DNA of 64,000 nucleotides from Anaerostipes sp. 992a. GTDB lineage: Bacteria > Bacillota > Clostridia > Lachnospirales > Lachnospiraceae. This document shows, in pieces, positions 36,122 to 44,695 of this stretch (position 1 is the first letter of the stretch; each line of letters opens with the position of its first letter). The notes below the pieces were generated by a model, which was not told the DNA's origin, did no database searches, and worked only from the letters and a program-made list of their open reading frames with translations. A program made the position numbers and the translations under genes. The stretch is taken from positions 1 through 64,000 of the forward strand of contig NZ_MJIG01000001.1 in NCBI RefSeq assembly GCF_001940245.1. The letters run 5' to 3'.

Positions 36122-37267
36122 ATGGAAAAGATAAGATTGATTGCACCATGCCATTTTGGGCTTGAGGCAATATTGAAGAGAGAAATTCAAAATTTAGGAT
36201 ATGAGATAGAACGAGTAGAGGACGGAAGGATTACATTTCTTGCAGATATGGCAGGAATTGCAAGATCCAATATCTTCCTGCGTACGGCGGACCGCATTCT
36301 TTTGCAGGCTGCAAGATTCCATGCAGAAACATTTGATGAATTGTTTGAAGGAATTAAGGCCATTCCATGGGAGGAATATCTGACGGAAGATGCCAGATTC
36401 TGGGTCACCAAGGCATCTACCACTAAAAGTAAGCTATTCAGTGCACCGGATATTCAGTCTATTGCCAAGAAAGCCATGGTAGAACGTATGAAGCAGAAAT
36501 ATCATAAGAACTGGTTCCAGGAGACGGGAGCTTCTTATCCAGTGCGTATCTTCCTATTGAAAGATGAAGTTACGGTTGGATTGGATACTTCCGGGGAGCC
36601 ATTACATAAAAGGGGATATCGTCAGCTCACCAGCAAAGCGCCTCTGACAGAGACGTTGGCAGCAGCATTGATCATGCTGACTCCATGGAGAAAAGATCGG
36701 ATCCTTGTGGATCCTTTCTGCGGGAGTGGGACGATACCGATTGAGGCAGCCATGATCGGAGCCAATATTGCGCCAGGTATGAATCGGTCGTTCACTTCTG
36801 AGAACTGGAAGAACCTGATTGCCAAGAAGAACTGGTACGAGGCGATTCAGGAGGCCAATGACTTGATCGATGACTCCGTGTCCATGGATATTCAGGGATA
36901 TGATATAGATGGGCGTATGATCCGTGCAGCAAGGCAAAATGCAGAGGATGCAGGGGTGGATCATCTGATTCATCTTCAGCAGCGAGAAGTCAAGGAATTA
37001 AGTCATCCGAAGAAATATGGATTTATCATTACCAATCCGCCATATGGGGAAAGACTGGAGGAGAAGGAAGATCTTCCAGAATTATACCGACAGATAGGAC
37101 AGGCATTTGACAAGCTGGATACCTGGTCCAAGTACCTGATCACTTCTTATGAAGATGCAGAAAAATATATTGGGAAAAAGGCAAATAAGAATCGAAAGAT
37201 ATATAATGGGATGCTTAAAACCTATTACTATCAGTTTTTAGGACCAAAGCCTCCAAGGAGAAGATAA
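36122..37267 (+). CDS. THUMP-domain class I RNA methyltransferase (RlmL/YpsC type)
   Basis: 381 residues from the ATG at 36122 with TTGGAG upstream; an in-frame TTG at 36104 is less likely. N-terminal ferredoxin-like plus THUMP domain (about 1-160), then a Rossmann methyltransferase with VDPFCGSGTIPIEAAMI and catalytic NPPYGERL. This group methylates guanine N2 in 23S rRNA (RlmL homologues). Part of a housekeeping run with rdgB, yfcE-like and rlmD. Confidence 0.92.
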   Translation: MEKIRLIAPCHFGLEAILKREIQNLGYEIERVEDGRITFLADMAGIARSNIFLRTADRILLQAARFHAETFDELFEGIKAIPWEEYLTEDARFWVTKASTTKSKLFSAPDIQSIAKKAMVERMKQKYHKNWFQETGASYPVRIFLLKDEVTVGLDTSGEPLHKRGYRQLTSKAPLTETLAAALIMLTPWRKDRILVDPFCGSGTIPIEAAMIGANIAPGMNRSFTSENWKNLIAKKNWYEAIQEANDLIDDSVSMDIQGYDIDGRMIRAARQNAEDAGVDHLIHLQQREVKELSHPKKYGFIITNPPYGERLEEKEDLPELYRQIGQAFDKLDTWSKYLITSYEDAEKYIGKKANKNRKIYNGMLKTYYYQFLGPKPPRRR

Positions 37268-37281
37268 GAGGGGAAGGCAAT

Positions 37282-37866
37282 ATGAAGAAGAGAATCATCT
37301 TTGCAACAGGAAATGAAGGAAAAATGAAGGAAGTCCGCATGATCTTAGCGGATATGGATTATGAAATTGTTTCTATGAAGGAAGCAGGAGTTGAAATTGA
37401 AATTATTGAAGATGGGAAAACATTTGAAGAAAATGCACTGATCAAGGCCACTGCAATTATGAAGGAGACAGGGGAGCTTGTGCTGGCAGACGATTCCGGA
37501 TTGGAAATCGACTATTTTGATAAAGCACCAGGCGTTTATTCTGCCAGATATTTGGGCGAAGATACCCCTTATGAGGTAAAGAACCGTGTCATCCTGGAAC
37601 GCATGGAAGGCGTAGCAGAAGAAAAAAGAACTGCTCGTTTCGTGTGTGCCATTGCAGCAGCATTTCCGGATGGAATGACAAAAACTGTGCGTGGGACCAT
37701 TGAAGGAATAATCGGCTATGAAAGTAAGGGAGAGAATGGATTTGGTTATGATCCGATCTTCTACTTGCCGGAATATGGATGTACTTCTGCAGAGTTGGCT
37801 CCAGAAGAAAAGAATAAAATCAGCCATCGTGGGAAGGCCTTACAGAAGATGAAAGAATTGATATAG
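37282..37866 (+). CDS. rdgB: XTP/dITP pyrophosphatase
   Basis: 194 residues, Ham1 family. FATGNEGKMKEVRMIL at the start, LADDSGLEIDYFDKAPGVYSARY near residue 70, GFGYDPIFYLPEYG near 153 and SHRGKALQKM at the end. It removes ITP, dITP and XTP from nucleotide pools. Follows the methyltransferase by 14 bp with AGAGGGGAAGGCAAT as SD. Confidence 0.96.
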   Translation: MKKRIIFATGNEGKMKEVRMILADMDYEIVSMKEAGVEIEIIEDGKTFEENALIKATAIMKETGELVLADDSGLEIDYFDKAPGVYSARYLGEDTPYEVKNRVILERMEGVAEEKRTARFVCAIAAAFPDGMTKTVRGTIEGIIGYESKGENGFGYDPIFYLPEYGCTSAELAPEEKNKISHRGKALQKMKELI

Positions 37867-37876
37867 GAGGATTCGC

Positions 37877-38386
37877 ATGAAAAGAATTTTAGTAATTAGT
37901 GATTCCCACGGAAGAAATGATGATATTGAAGGTGTATTACAGCAGGTTGGTCATATTGATTATATGATCCATTGTGGAGATCTGGAGCGTGGAGATGCTT
38001 ATGTTCGCGCATTGGTAGGCTGTCCATGCACCATTGTGTCCGGTAATAACGATTATTATCTGGATCTGCCAATGGAAGAAATCATTGAGATCGAAGGATA
38101 TAAGATTTTAGTAACGCATGGCCATTATTACTATGTAAATAGTGGAGTGGATAACTTAAAAGCATATGCAAGAGAACAGGGTGTGGATATTGCCATGTTC
38201 GGTCATACGCATGTACCTTACTTTGAGGTGGATGATGAGCTGACCATCTTAAATCCGGGAAGTCTGACCTATCCACGTCAGATGGGGAGAAAGCCAACCT
38301 TTCTCATGATGGAAATCGACGACAATGGGAAAGCTCATTTTGGACACGGATATTATCATTCTCATTTTGATGAATTAAATATATGA
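37877..38386 (+). CDS. yfcE: YfcE/MJ0936-family metallophosphodiesterase
   Basis: 169 residues. Calcineurin-like fold with metal-binding motifs ISDSHGR, HCGDLERG, SGNNDYY, THGHYYYV and GHTHVPYF, then NPGSLTYPR. Cleaves phosphodiester substrates in vitro; the natural substrate is unsettled. Ten bases after rdgB with AGGAGG. Confidence 0.94.
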   Translation: MKRILVISDSHGRNDDIEGVLQQVGHIDYMIHCGDLERGDAYVRALVGCPCTIVSGNNDYYLDLPMEEIIEIEGYKILVTHGHYYYVNSGVDNLKAYAREQGVDIAMFGHTHVPYFEVDDELTILNPGSLTYPRQMGRKPTFLMMEIDDNGKAHFGHGYYHSHFDELNI

Positions 38387-38441
38387 ACGGGGCTGTTGTC
38401 AAAGATAAAGAAATGGCTCCGAAGAACATAAGGAGACAAGC

Positions 38442-39803
38442 ATGAAAAAAGGACAACAACTAGAAGCAACGATTACCAAAGTGGATTTCCCAAACAAGGG
38501 CAAATGCACGATAGAAGATAGAGACATTACGATCAAAGGGACCATAGAGGGACAAAAAGTCAGATTCCAAGTGCAGAAGTTAAGAAAAGGAAAGGCTGTG
38601 GGAAGACTTTTAGAAGTCGTAGAGCCTTCTAAATTAGAGGATGCCAAGCCTGCGTGTCAGCACTTTGGTGCCTGTGGCGGCTGCTTTTATCAGACAGTCA
38701 GCTATGCGAATCAGCTGGCCATCAAAGAATCTCAGGTCAAAGGTCTGTTAGATGGCGTATGTCAGGATTATGTCTGGGAAGGCATCAAGGGAAGTCCGGA
38801 ACAATGGGCATACCGTAACAAGATGGAATTCTCCTTTGGAGATGAATACAAAGATGGTCCTCTGGCTCTTGGCATGCACAAAAAGGGTGGATTCTATGAC
38901 ATTGTTACCGTATCCGACTGTAAAATCGTTCATGAGGACTATACAAAGATCTTAGACTGCGTTCTTGCCTACTGCATGGAACAGGAATTTTCCTTCTATC
39001 ATAAGATGTCTCATGAGGGATTTCTGCGCCACCTGGTGGTAAGAAGAAGCGTCAGCACAGGAGAAATTCTTGTAAATATGGTCACCTCCTCCCAGCAGAA
39101 GCATGATTTCCAGCCGCTGGTAGAGAGAATTCTTGCATTGCCATTAGAAGGAAGGTTGGCAGGATTTCTGCATACCATCAACGATTCCTTATCCGATGTG
39201 GTGAAAAGCGATGAAACCCACACACTATATGGAAAAGATTACTTTTATGAACACATTCTGGGACTGAAATTTAAAATCTCCCCATTTTCCTTCTTCCAGA
39301 CCAATTCCAGAGGAGCGGAGGTTCTCTACGAAACCGCTCGTGGATATATTGGCGAGACGAAGGATAAGGTCATCTTCGATTTATACAGTGGAACAGGAAC
39401 CATCGCTCAGATGATGGCACCAGTTGCCAAAAAGGTAGTGGGTGTAGAGATTATCGAAGAAGCGGTAGAGGCAGCGAAGGTCAATGCAGAAATCAATGGA
39501 CTTACCAACTGCCAGTTTATCGCAGGAGACGTATTAAAGGTGATCGATGACGTCAAGGATAAACCGGACTTTATCGTATTAGATCCTCCGAGAGATGGCA
39601 TTCATCCAAAGGCGTTGAAGAAGATCATCGACTTTGGTGTGGATTCTATGGTGTATATCAGCTGCAAGCCGACCAGTCTGGTGAGAGACTTAGAAGTGCT
39701 GGAGGAAGCTGGGTATCAAGTAGAGAAGGCATGTGCCGTGGATATGTTCCCTGGGACCAGCCATGTGGAGACTTGTGTGTTGCTACAAAGACGAACTATG
39801 TAG
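38442..39803 (+). CDS. rlmD: 23S rRNA (uracil-C5)-methyltransferase, RlmD/RumA family
   Basis: 453 residues: N-terminal TRAM domain (1-60), iron-sulfur cysteines in CQHFGACGGC, SAM-binding domain with FDLYSGTGTIAQMM and LDPPRDGIHPKAL, and the catalytic Cys in YISCKPTSL. Makes m5U in 23S rRNA. The last codons (GTSHVETCVLLQRRTM) coincide with the left junction of the conjugative element. rumA/rlmD 3' ends are known integration sites for Firmicute ICEs. The protein end looks normal, so the insertion preserved the gene. Confidence 0.95.
   Translation: MKKGQQLEATITKVDFPNKGKCTIEDRDITIKGTIEGQKVRFQVQKLRKGKAVGRLLEVVEPSKLEDAKPACQHFGACGGCFYQTVSYANQLAIKESQVKGLLDGVCQDYVWEGIKGSPEQWAYRNKMEFSFGDEYKDGPLALGMHKKGGFYDIVTVSDCKIVHEDYTKILDCVLAYCMEQEFSFYHKMSHEGFLRHLVVRRSVSTGEILVNMVTSSQQKHDFQPLVERILALPLEGRLAGFLHTINDSLSDVVKSDETHTLYGKDYFYEHILGLKFKISPFSFFQTNSRGAEVLYETARGYIGETKDKVIFDLYSGTGTIAQMMAPVAKKVVGVEIIEEAVEAAKVNAEINGLTNCQFIAGDVLKVIDDVKDKPDFIVLDPPRDGIHPKALKKIIDFGVDSMVYISCKPTSLVRDLEVLEEAGYQVEKACAVDMFPGTSHVETCVLLQRRTM
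39765..39790. other. probable left attachment site of the conjugative element
   Basis: The rlmD segment encoding HVETCVLL (CATGTGGAGACTTGTGTG and onward) is where rumA-targeting ICEs recombine. Composition and gene content change directly after the stop codon. No matching second copy was found downstream in this window. Confidence 0.4.
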
Positions 39804-39952
39804 AAATCCTTAATTTTAGGCACTTTTTCAAGCATATCGTTTTTACGAGCGAGGGCGATAAAATCAGAAATAAGGAGATAAAAAACTATATCAATGTTTC
39901 GGTGGTAGTTGATATAGAGTGTGGGAACACAAACAATTAAATACTAAATTTG

Positions 39953-40018
39953 AGGGGTACTTGCAAAAAAGTATCCCTTTTCAATGTAGGACGTTCAGAA
40001 ATGAGCGTCTATTTTTTT
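39953..40018 (+). promoter_or_regulatory. tandem leader hairpins ahead of the ICE operon
   Basis: AGGGGTACTT/AAGTATCCCTTTT (39953-39982) is followed by GACGTTCA-GAAA-TGAGCGTC (39990-40009) and a run of seven T. The second is a factor-independent terminator placed before the first ICE gene, resembling the transcriptional attenuation known upstream of Tn916 genes. The rest of 39804-40045 holds nothing else recognisable. Confidence 0.65.
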
Positions 40019-40045
40019 ACCAAAACGAAAGGAGAATTTAAAGCT

Positions 40046-42703
40046 ATGAAAAAGATATTGAAGCGATTAGCCACAGGCTTCCTTGCCTTTGCGACTGTCG
40101 TTACCGCTTTGCCGACAACGGCAGTCCACGCTTCTGAAACGCAATACTGGACAGAAAGTGCGGAGCGAGCAGGCTATATCGAAAAGGTTATGAATGACGG
40201 TTCTATCGGTTCGACCTTTAATGAGGGCATTATGAAAGTTGAGGGCGAGACTGCTTACTGCGTGGACATCAACACCAACTTCAAGAACGGTTATAAGACC
40301 AGAGCCGACGCAAGCACACGCATGAGTGCCGACCAGATTTCTGACGTTGCCCTATCACTGGAATATGTCAAGCAGTACACACAGAGCCACAGCGGATTGA
40401 ACTATAAACAGGTCTATCTTCTTGAACAGTGTGTCATATGGCAGAGATTAAGTGTTCATCTGGGTTGGCAGTGCGATAGCGTCAGAGCTTCTTATGATGA
40501 AATTCCGAAAGCCATACAGGACGAGGTGTACGCTGGGGCGAAAGCCTTTGTCAGTGCAAACAAGGGACGCTATGAATGTAGTGGTTATATCTACTCTGGC
40601 GAAGGACAGGACATTGGACAGTTCTGGGCGAAACTTGCTGTAGGAAATGCCACATTGAAAAAGACTTCCAGTAATGCCAGCGTTACCGACGGAAACGGGC
40701 TTTACTCTATCGCTGGTGCGACTTATGGTGTCTATTCTGATAAGGGCTGTACGAAACAGCTTGTCACCCTTACGACGGATAACAGCGGAAACACGGATAC
40801 CGTGGAAGTAAAGGCTGGTACGGTCTATATCAAAGAGGTTTCTGCTCCTGCTGGCTATAAGGTGGACAGCACTGTATATTCCTTAAATGTGGAAGCTGGC
40901 AAGACAGCGACCTTGAACGTATCCGATACACCAAAGGTCACAAACACCTTGATTGAATTATTCAAGATTGACATGGAAACACAGAAAGACGCTCCACAGG
41001 GCGACGCTTCCCTAGAGGGTGTGGAGTTCACATGGAAATTCTATGCGGGACACTATACCGCTGACAATCTCCCTAGCGAGCCGACGAAAACATGGGTGAC
41101 AAAAACAATCGCTGAAAAAGACAGCGACGGCACTATCCATTATATTTCCCGCCTTTCTGATGAATACAATGTATCTGGGGACAGTTTCTATACACAGAAT
41201 GGAAAGAACGTGCTTCCTTTAGGAACGCTGACCGTTGAGGAAACAAAAGCTCCAAACGGCTATCTTCTTGATGGTGCGTATATGCAGGCAAATGGTAGTG
41301 AAGAACAAATTAAAGGAATGTACCTTGCACAGATTACCGAGGACGGCGACCTTGCCGTACTGTCTGGAAGCAATCAGTACCATGTATCAGACAAGGTTAT
41401 CCGTGGCGGTGTGAAAATCCAGAAACGAGATTTGGAAACCAGCGATACAAAAGGTCAAGGAAGTGCGACTTTGAAAGACGCTGAATTTGAAATCGTTTCT
41501 CTTAATGACAATACCGTACTTGTTGAGGGCAAGCTCTACAAGAAAGGTGAAGTGGTAAAGACAATCCTTACTGACATTGAGGGCGTAGCTTCTACTTCTG
41601 CCGACCTGTTACCATACGGGAAATACCGTATCGAGGAAAGCAAAGCACCAGAGGGCTATCTGACAGACGGTACGAAACCGATTGAATTTGAAATCACAGA
41701 GGATGGAAAAATCGTTGACCTTACAGGTGCGGACACATCAATCTACAATCAAGTGAAGCGTGGCGACCTAGAGGGTGTCAAGATTGGTGCTGGCACACAC
41801 CAGCGTCTTGCGGGAGTTCCTTTTAGGATCATAAGCAAGACCACAGGTGAGAGCCACGTTATCGTGACCGACGACAACGGGCAGTTCTCCACTTCTTCCG
41901 ACTGGGCTTCCCATAAGAACAATACCAACGCAGGAAAGACCAGCGAGGACGGTATCTGGTTCGGGACAAGCGAGCCAGACGACAGCAAAGGTGCTTTGAT
42001 TTATGATACGTATATCATTGAGGAATTACGCTGTGACAGCAACAAAGGCTTTGAGCTTATCCCACCGTTTGAAATCGTGGTGTCCAGAAACAATGTGACC
42101 GTTGACTTAGGGACACTTACTGATGAATACGAGAAACAAATCTCTATCCATACCACAGCAACAGGCAAGGACGGTGAGAAGTCTATCGTGGCTGGTAAAG
42201 AGATAACAATCGTTGACACGGTTACGCTTGACGGGCTGGAAAAAGGCACAAAATATCAGTTGAAAGGCTGGCAGATGTTGAAAGAGGAAAATGCCGAGCT
42301 TCTTATCGACGGACAGCGTGTAGAAAACAGCTATACCTTTACTGCTGATGATGAAGAAATGAAGATTGAAATGGAATACACGTTCAATGCTTCTGCTCTT
42401 GGCGGTCAGAACCTTGTGACCTTTGAGGAATTATACGATTTGAGTAATCCAGATGAGCCGACTAAGGTTACAGAGCATAAGGATATTGAGGACGACGGGC
42501 AGACGATAACAATCACAGAAGTAACAGAAACGCCAGAAGAACCTACACCAGAACAGCCGACCACACCAGATACACCGACAAAAACAAGTGACGCTCCAAA
42601 GACAGGCGATAATACAAACATTACCTTATTCTTAGGGCTTCTTGTTCTTTCTGGTGCAGGAGTAGCAGGAACATACTTCATCAAGCGTCGTAAACATTCA
42701 TAG
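40046..42703 (+). CDS. LPXTG-type surface adhesin with thioester and SpaA-type domains
   Basis: 885 residues from the ATG at 40046 (AAAGGAGAATTTAAAGCT upstream). Signal peptide 1-31; a probable thioester domain (Cys in GETAYCVDINTN, Gln in LEQCVIWQ); four SpaA/prealbumin-like repeats each ending near an E-x-KAP-x-GY motif (VSAPAGY, TKAPNGY, SKAPEGY); a VaFE-type domain with EKQISIHTTATGKDGE; a Pro/Thr-rich spacer; sortase motif APKTG, hydrophobic helix and RRK tail. It would be covalently wall-anchored with isopeptide/ester cross-links, probably aiding cell contact in mating. APKTG in place of LPXTG is a mild deviation. Confidence 0.92.
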   Translation: MKKILKRLATGFLAFATVVTALPTTAVHASETQYWTESAERAGYIEKVMNDGSIGSTFNEGIMKVEGETAYCVDINTNFKNGYKTRADASTRMSADQISDVALSLEYVKQYTQSHSGLNYKQVYLLEQCVIWQRLSVHLGWQCDSVRASYDEIPKAIQDEVYAGAKAFVSANKGRYECSGYIYSGEGQDIGQFWAKLAVGNATLKKTSSNASVTDGNGLYSIAGATYGVYSDKGCTKQLVTLTTDNSGNTDTVEVKAGTVYIKEVSAPAGYKVDSTVYSLNVEAGKTATLNVSDTPKVTNTLIELFKIDMETQKDAPQGDASLEGVEFTWKFYAGHYTADNLPSEPTKTWVTKTIAEKDSDGTIHYISRLSDEYNVSGDSFYTQNGKNVLPLGTLTVEETKAPNGYLLDGAYMQANGSEEQIKGMYLAQITEDGDLAVLSGSNQYHVSDKVIRGGVKIQKRDLETSDTKGQGSATLKDAEFEIVSLNDNTVLVEGKLYKKGEVVKTILTDIEGVASTSADLLPYGKYRIEESKAPEGYLTDGTKPIEFEITEDGKIVDLTGADTSIYNQVKRGDLEGVKIGAGTHQRLAGVPFRIISKTTGESHVIVTDDNGQFSTSSDWASHKNNTNAGKTSEDGIWFGTSEPDDSKGALIYDTYIIEELRCDSNKGFELIPPFEIVVSRNNVTVDLGTLTDEYEKQISIHTTATGKDGEKSIVAGKEITIVDTVTLDGLEKGTKYQLKGWQMLKEENAELLIDGQRVENSYTFTADDEEMKIEMEYTFNASALGGQNLVTFEELYDLSNPDEPTKVTEHKDIEDDGQTITITEVTETPEEPTPEQPTTPDTPTKTSDAPKTGDNTNITLFLGLLVLSGAGVAGTYFIKRRKHS

Positions 42704-42841
42704 GATAATCTGCCTATGATGAAGAAAGAGCGTTCCCCGCCGTGGGTTCAGAGACGGCAGAAAACAAAGAACAGTTTACTAGAGGCGTGGGGAGTGTAGC
42801 TCCCCACATATCAATTATAGAAAGAAATGAGGTAGGAACAC

Positions 42842-43168
42842 ATGAAATTGAAATATATCGTGCCAGACATGGCACAGACTTTTGGTAACTTGGAGTTTGC
42901 AGGAGAAAATGAGGTGGAGCAACAGCGCGTCAATGGTCGCTTTGTTCCCATGACAAGAAGCTATAACCTGTATTCTGACATTCAGAGAGCCGACGACATT
43001 ATCGTGGTGCTTCCCGCAAAGGCTGGGGAGAAGCGTTTCAAATATGAGCAGAAAGTCAAGCTCGTCAACCCGAAGATTACCGCCGAGGGAAAGAACGTGC
43101 GAGGTCGTGGCTATACCAACTATATCTTAACGGCTGATGATATGCTTCCAGCCGGGGAAAGTAAGTAA
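42842..43168 (+). CDS. DUF961 protein (Tn916 orf23 type)
   Basis: 108 residues, small beta-rich protein: KLKYIVPDMAQTFGNLEFAGE, then NPKITAEGKNVRGRGYTNYILTADDM at the end. First of the two DUF961 paralogues found together in Tn916-type elements. Role in transfer or regulation is not established. Confidence 0.9.
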   Translation: MKLKYIVPDMAQTFGNLEFAGENEVEQQRVNGRFVPMTRSYNLYSDIQRADDIIVVLPAKAGEKRFKYEQKVKLVNPKITAEGKNVRGRGYTNYILTADDMLPAGESK

Positions 43169-43184
43169 AGGGGGATAACAGATT

Positions 43185-43571
43185 ATGAGATTAGCGAATG
43201 GAATTGTATTAAATAAGGAAAAGACCTTCGGTGTTTTGAAATTTTCCGCACTAAGACATGAGGTGCGTATGGAGAATGAGGACGGAACGACCAGCGAGGA
43301 AATCAAGCGTAGAACCTATGACTTGAGGTGCAGTCAGCAGGAACGCACGATACAGGTATCTATCCCAGCGGAAATCCCTGTCAAGGACTACCCGTACAAT
43401 GCCGAGGTGGAGCTTATCAATCCCGTTGCCGATACGGTGGCAAACGCCAACTACCGAGGGGCAGATGTGGAATGGTACATCAAAGCTGATGATATTGTAC
43501 TGAAAAACAAAGGCAGTCAGCCCGCAGGCAATCCGCAGAACCACGCTCTGCAGGGACAGCAGAAAAAATAA
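43185..43571 (+). CDS. DUF961 protein (Tn916 orf22 type)
   Basis: 128 residues; same fold family as its neighbour (LANGIVLNKEKTFGVLKFSALRHEV; VELINPVADTVANANYRGADVEWYIKADDI). The C-terminal tail is Gln/Asn-rich. SD AAGGGGGATAACAG. Confidence 0.9.
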   Translation: MRLANGIVLNKEKTFGVLKFSALRHEVRMENEDGTTSEEIKRRTYDLRCSQQERTIQVSIPAEIPVKDYPYNAEVELINPVADTVANANYRGADVEWYIKADDIVLKNKGSQPAGNPQNHALQGQQKK

Positions 43572-43662
43572 TCAACAAGTATCTTTTTCTTGTAGGGTAA
43601 TTTTTATAACGGTATAATTATCTTAGATATTAATTATATGTAATTCTAAAGGAGAAATTGTC

Positions 43663-44592
43663 ATGATATACGAGGATTATAATTACAATAAAGGAGAAGA
43701 TTTAAACCATTGTCCAATATGCAAAAAAGCATTTAAAGAGGGCGAATGTGTTACTGAAATAGAATTACCTAAAGGGCCCTTTCTGCTTGTACACAAAAAT
43801 TGTTATAATTCTGTAAGCAAAGGTAAACATGAAAATAGAACCAGCTCTAATGTCTCGCCAGAAACTTTGTTAAAAGATGAAGATAAGCTTTGGCGATATA
43901 TGGACTTAGCAAAGTTTATAAGTATACTAAAAAACAGTACCTTATATTTCTCGGCACCAGACGGATTTAGCGATATATATGAAGGTGCTCATGGTGAATT
44001 AAAAAACAAGAAGGCATGGGATGACTTTTACTTTAGTTTTGCTAGAGCTTCTATCATAACAGCACCAGATAATCGTTGGCATAAAATTGAACCAGAGAAA
44101 TTAAAGGATAATGCAAAAAGATTAGTAAAAGAAATATCACAAACTTGGAAAAAAGGAGTATACATTAATTGTTGGTATCGCAGTGAATTTGAGTCCGAAG
44201 CAATGTGGAAAATGTATTCTGTTAATGTAAAAAATGCTATTGCAATTCAAACATCATATGGAAATCTGAAAAAAGAATTGGGAGAAAAAGTAGCTATCAA
44301 ACCAATTCGATATGTGGATTATTCAAAGCAATTTATAGGACCAAACGAAGAATTTTGGTGTAAACGCAAATCTTTTGAATACGAAAAAGAAGTTCGTGCG
44401 ATTATTCATGATTTTAGTAATACACAAAATTCTGGAATAGAGATAAGTGTAGATTTGAACAAACTAATACAAAATGTCTATATTTCTCCATATTCGCCTA
44501 AATGGTTTCAAGAAATAGTTGTTGACTTAATAATAAGGTATGGTTATAAATTTAATGTGCTAACATCAAGTATGTCAGAAATTCCATTTTAA
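43663..44592 (+). CDS. DUF2971-type cargo protein with N-terminal zinc-ribbon-like motif
   Basis: 309 residues. N-terminal CPICKKAF-x-EGEC and HKNC (residues about 18-47) look like a metal site. The rest resembles DUF2971: LWRYMDLAKFISILKNSTLYFSAPDGFSDIYEG, then NCWYRSEFESEAMWKMYS near residue 175. It is visibly AT-rich beside its GC-richer ICE neighbours and sits between orf22 and tcpA, which are normally adjacent. It has its own SD (AAAGGAG) and is probably autonomously acquired cargo. DUF2971 genes occur on mobile elements, some near defence genes; the activity is unknown. Confidence 0.75.
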   Translation: MIYEDYNYNKGEDLNHCPICKKAFKEGECVTEIELPKGPFLLVHKNCYNSVSKGKHENRTSSNVSPETLLKDEDKLWRYMDLAKFISILKNSTLYFSAPDGFSDIYEGAHGELKNKKAWDDFYFSFARASIITAPDNRWHKIEPEKLKDNAKRLVKEISQTWKKGVYINCWYRSEFESEAMWKMYSVNVKNAIAIQTSYGNLKKELGEKVAIKPIRYVDYSKQFIGPNEEFWCKRKSFEYEKEVRAIIHDFSNTQNSGIEISVDLNKLIQNVYISPYSPKWFQEIVVDLIIRYGYKFNVLTSSMSEIPF

Positions 44593-44643
44593 GATATTCC
44601 TAACTATCGGTTTTCATGGGAAAAAGTTACTAATTAGAAAAAT

Positions 44644-44673
44644 GCGGTTAGTCTATACGATTGACCGCTTTTT
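44644..44673 (+). terminator. hairpin before tcpA
   Basis: GCGGTTAGTC pairs with GATTGACCGC (two G-T pairs) followed by TTTTTCC, 23 bp before the tcpA start. Terminator or attenuator between cargo and transfer genes. Confidence 0.65.
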
Positions 44674-44695
44674 CCATATCCAGAAAGGGGTATTT

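Noticed and set aside
39731-39940. 69-codon frame across the rlmD end
   Set aside because: Out-of-frame overlap with rlmD and the ICE junction, no SD.
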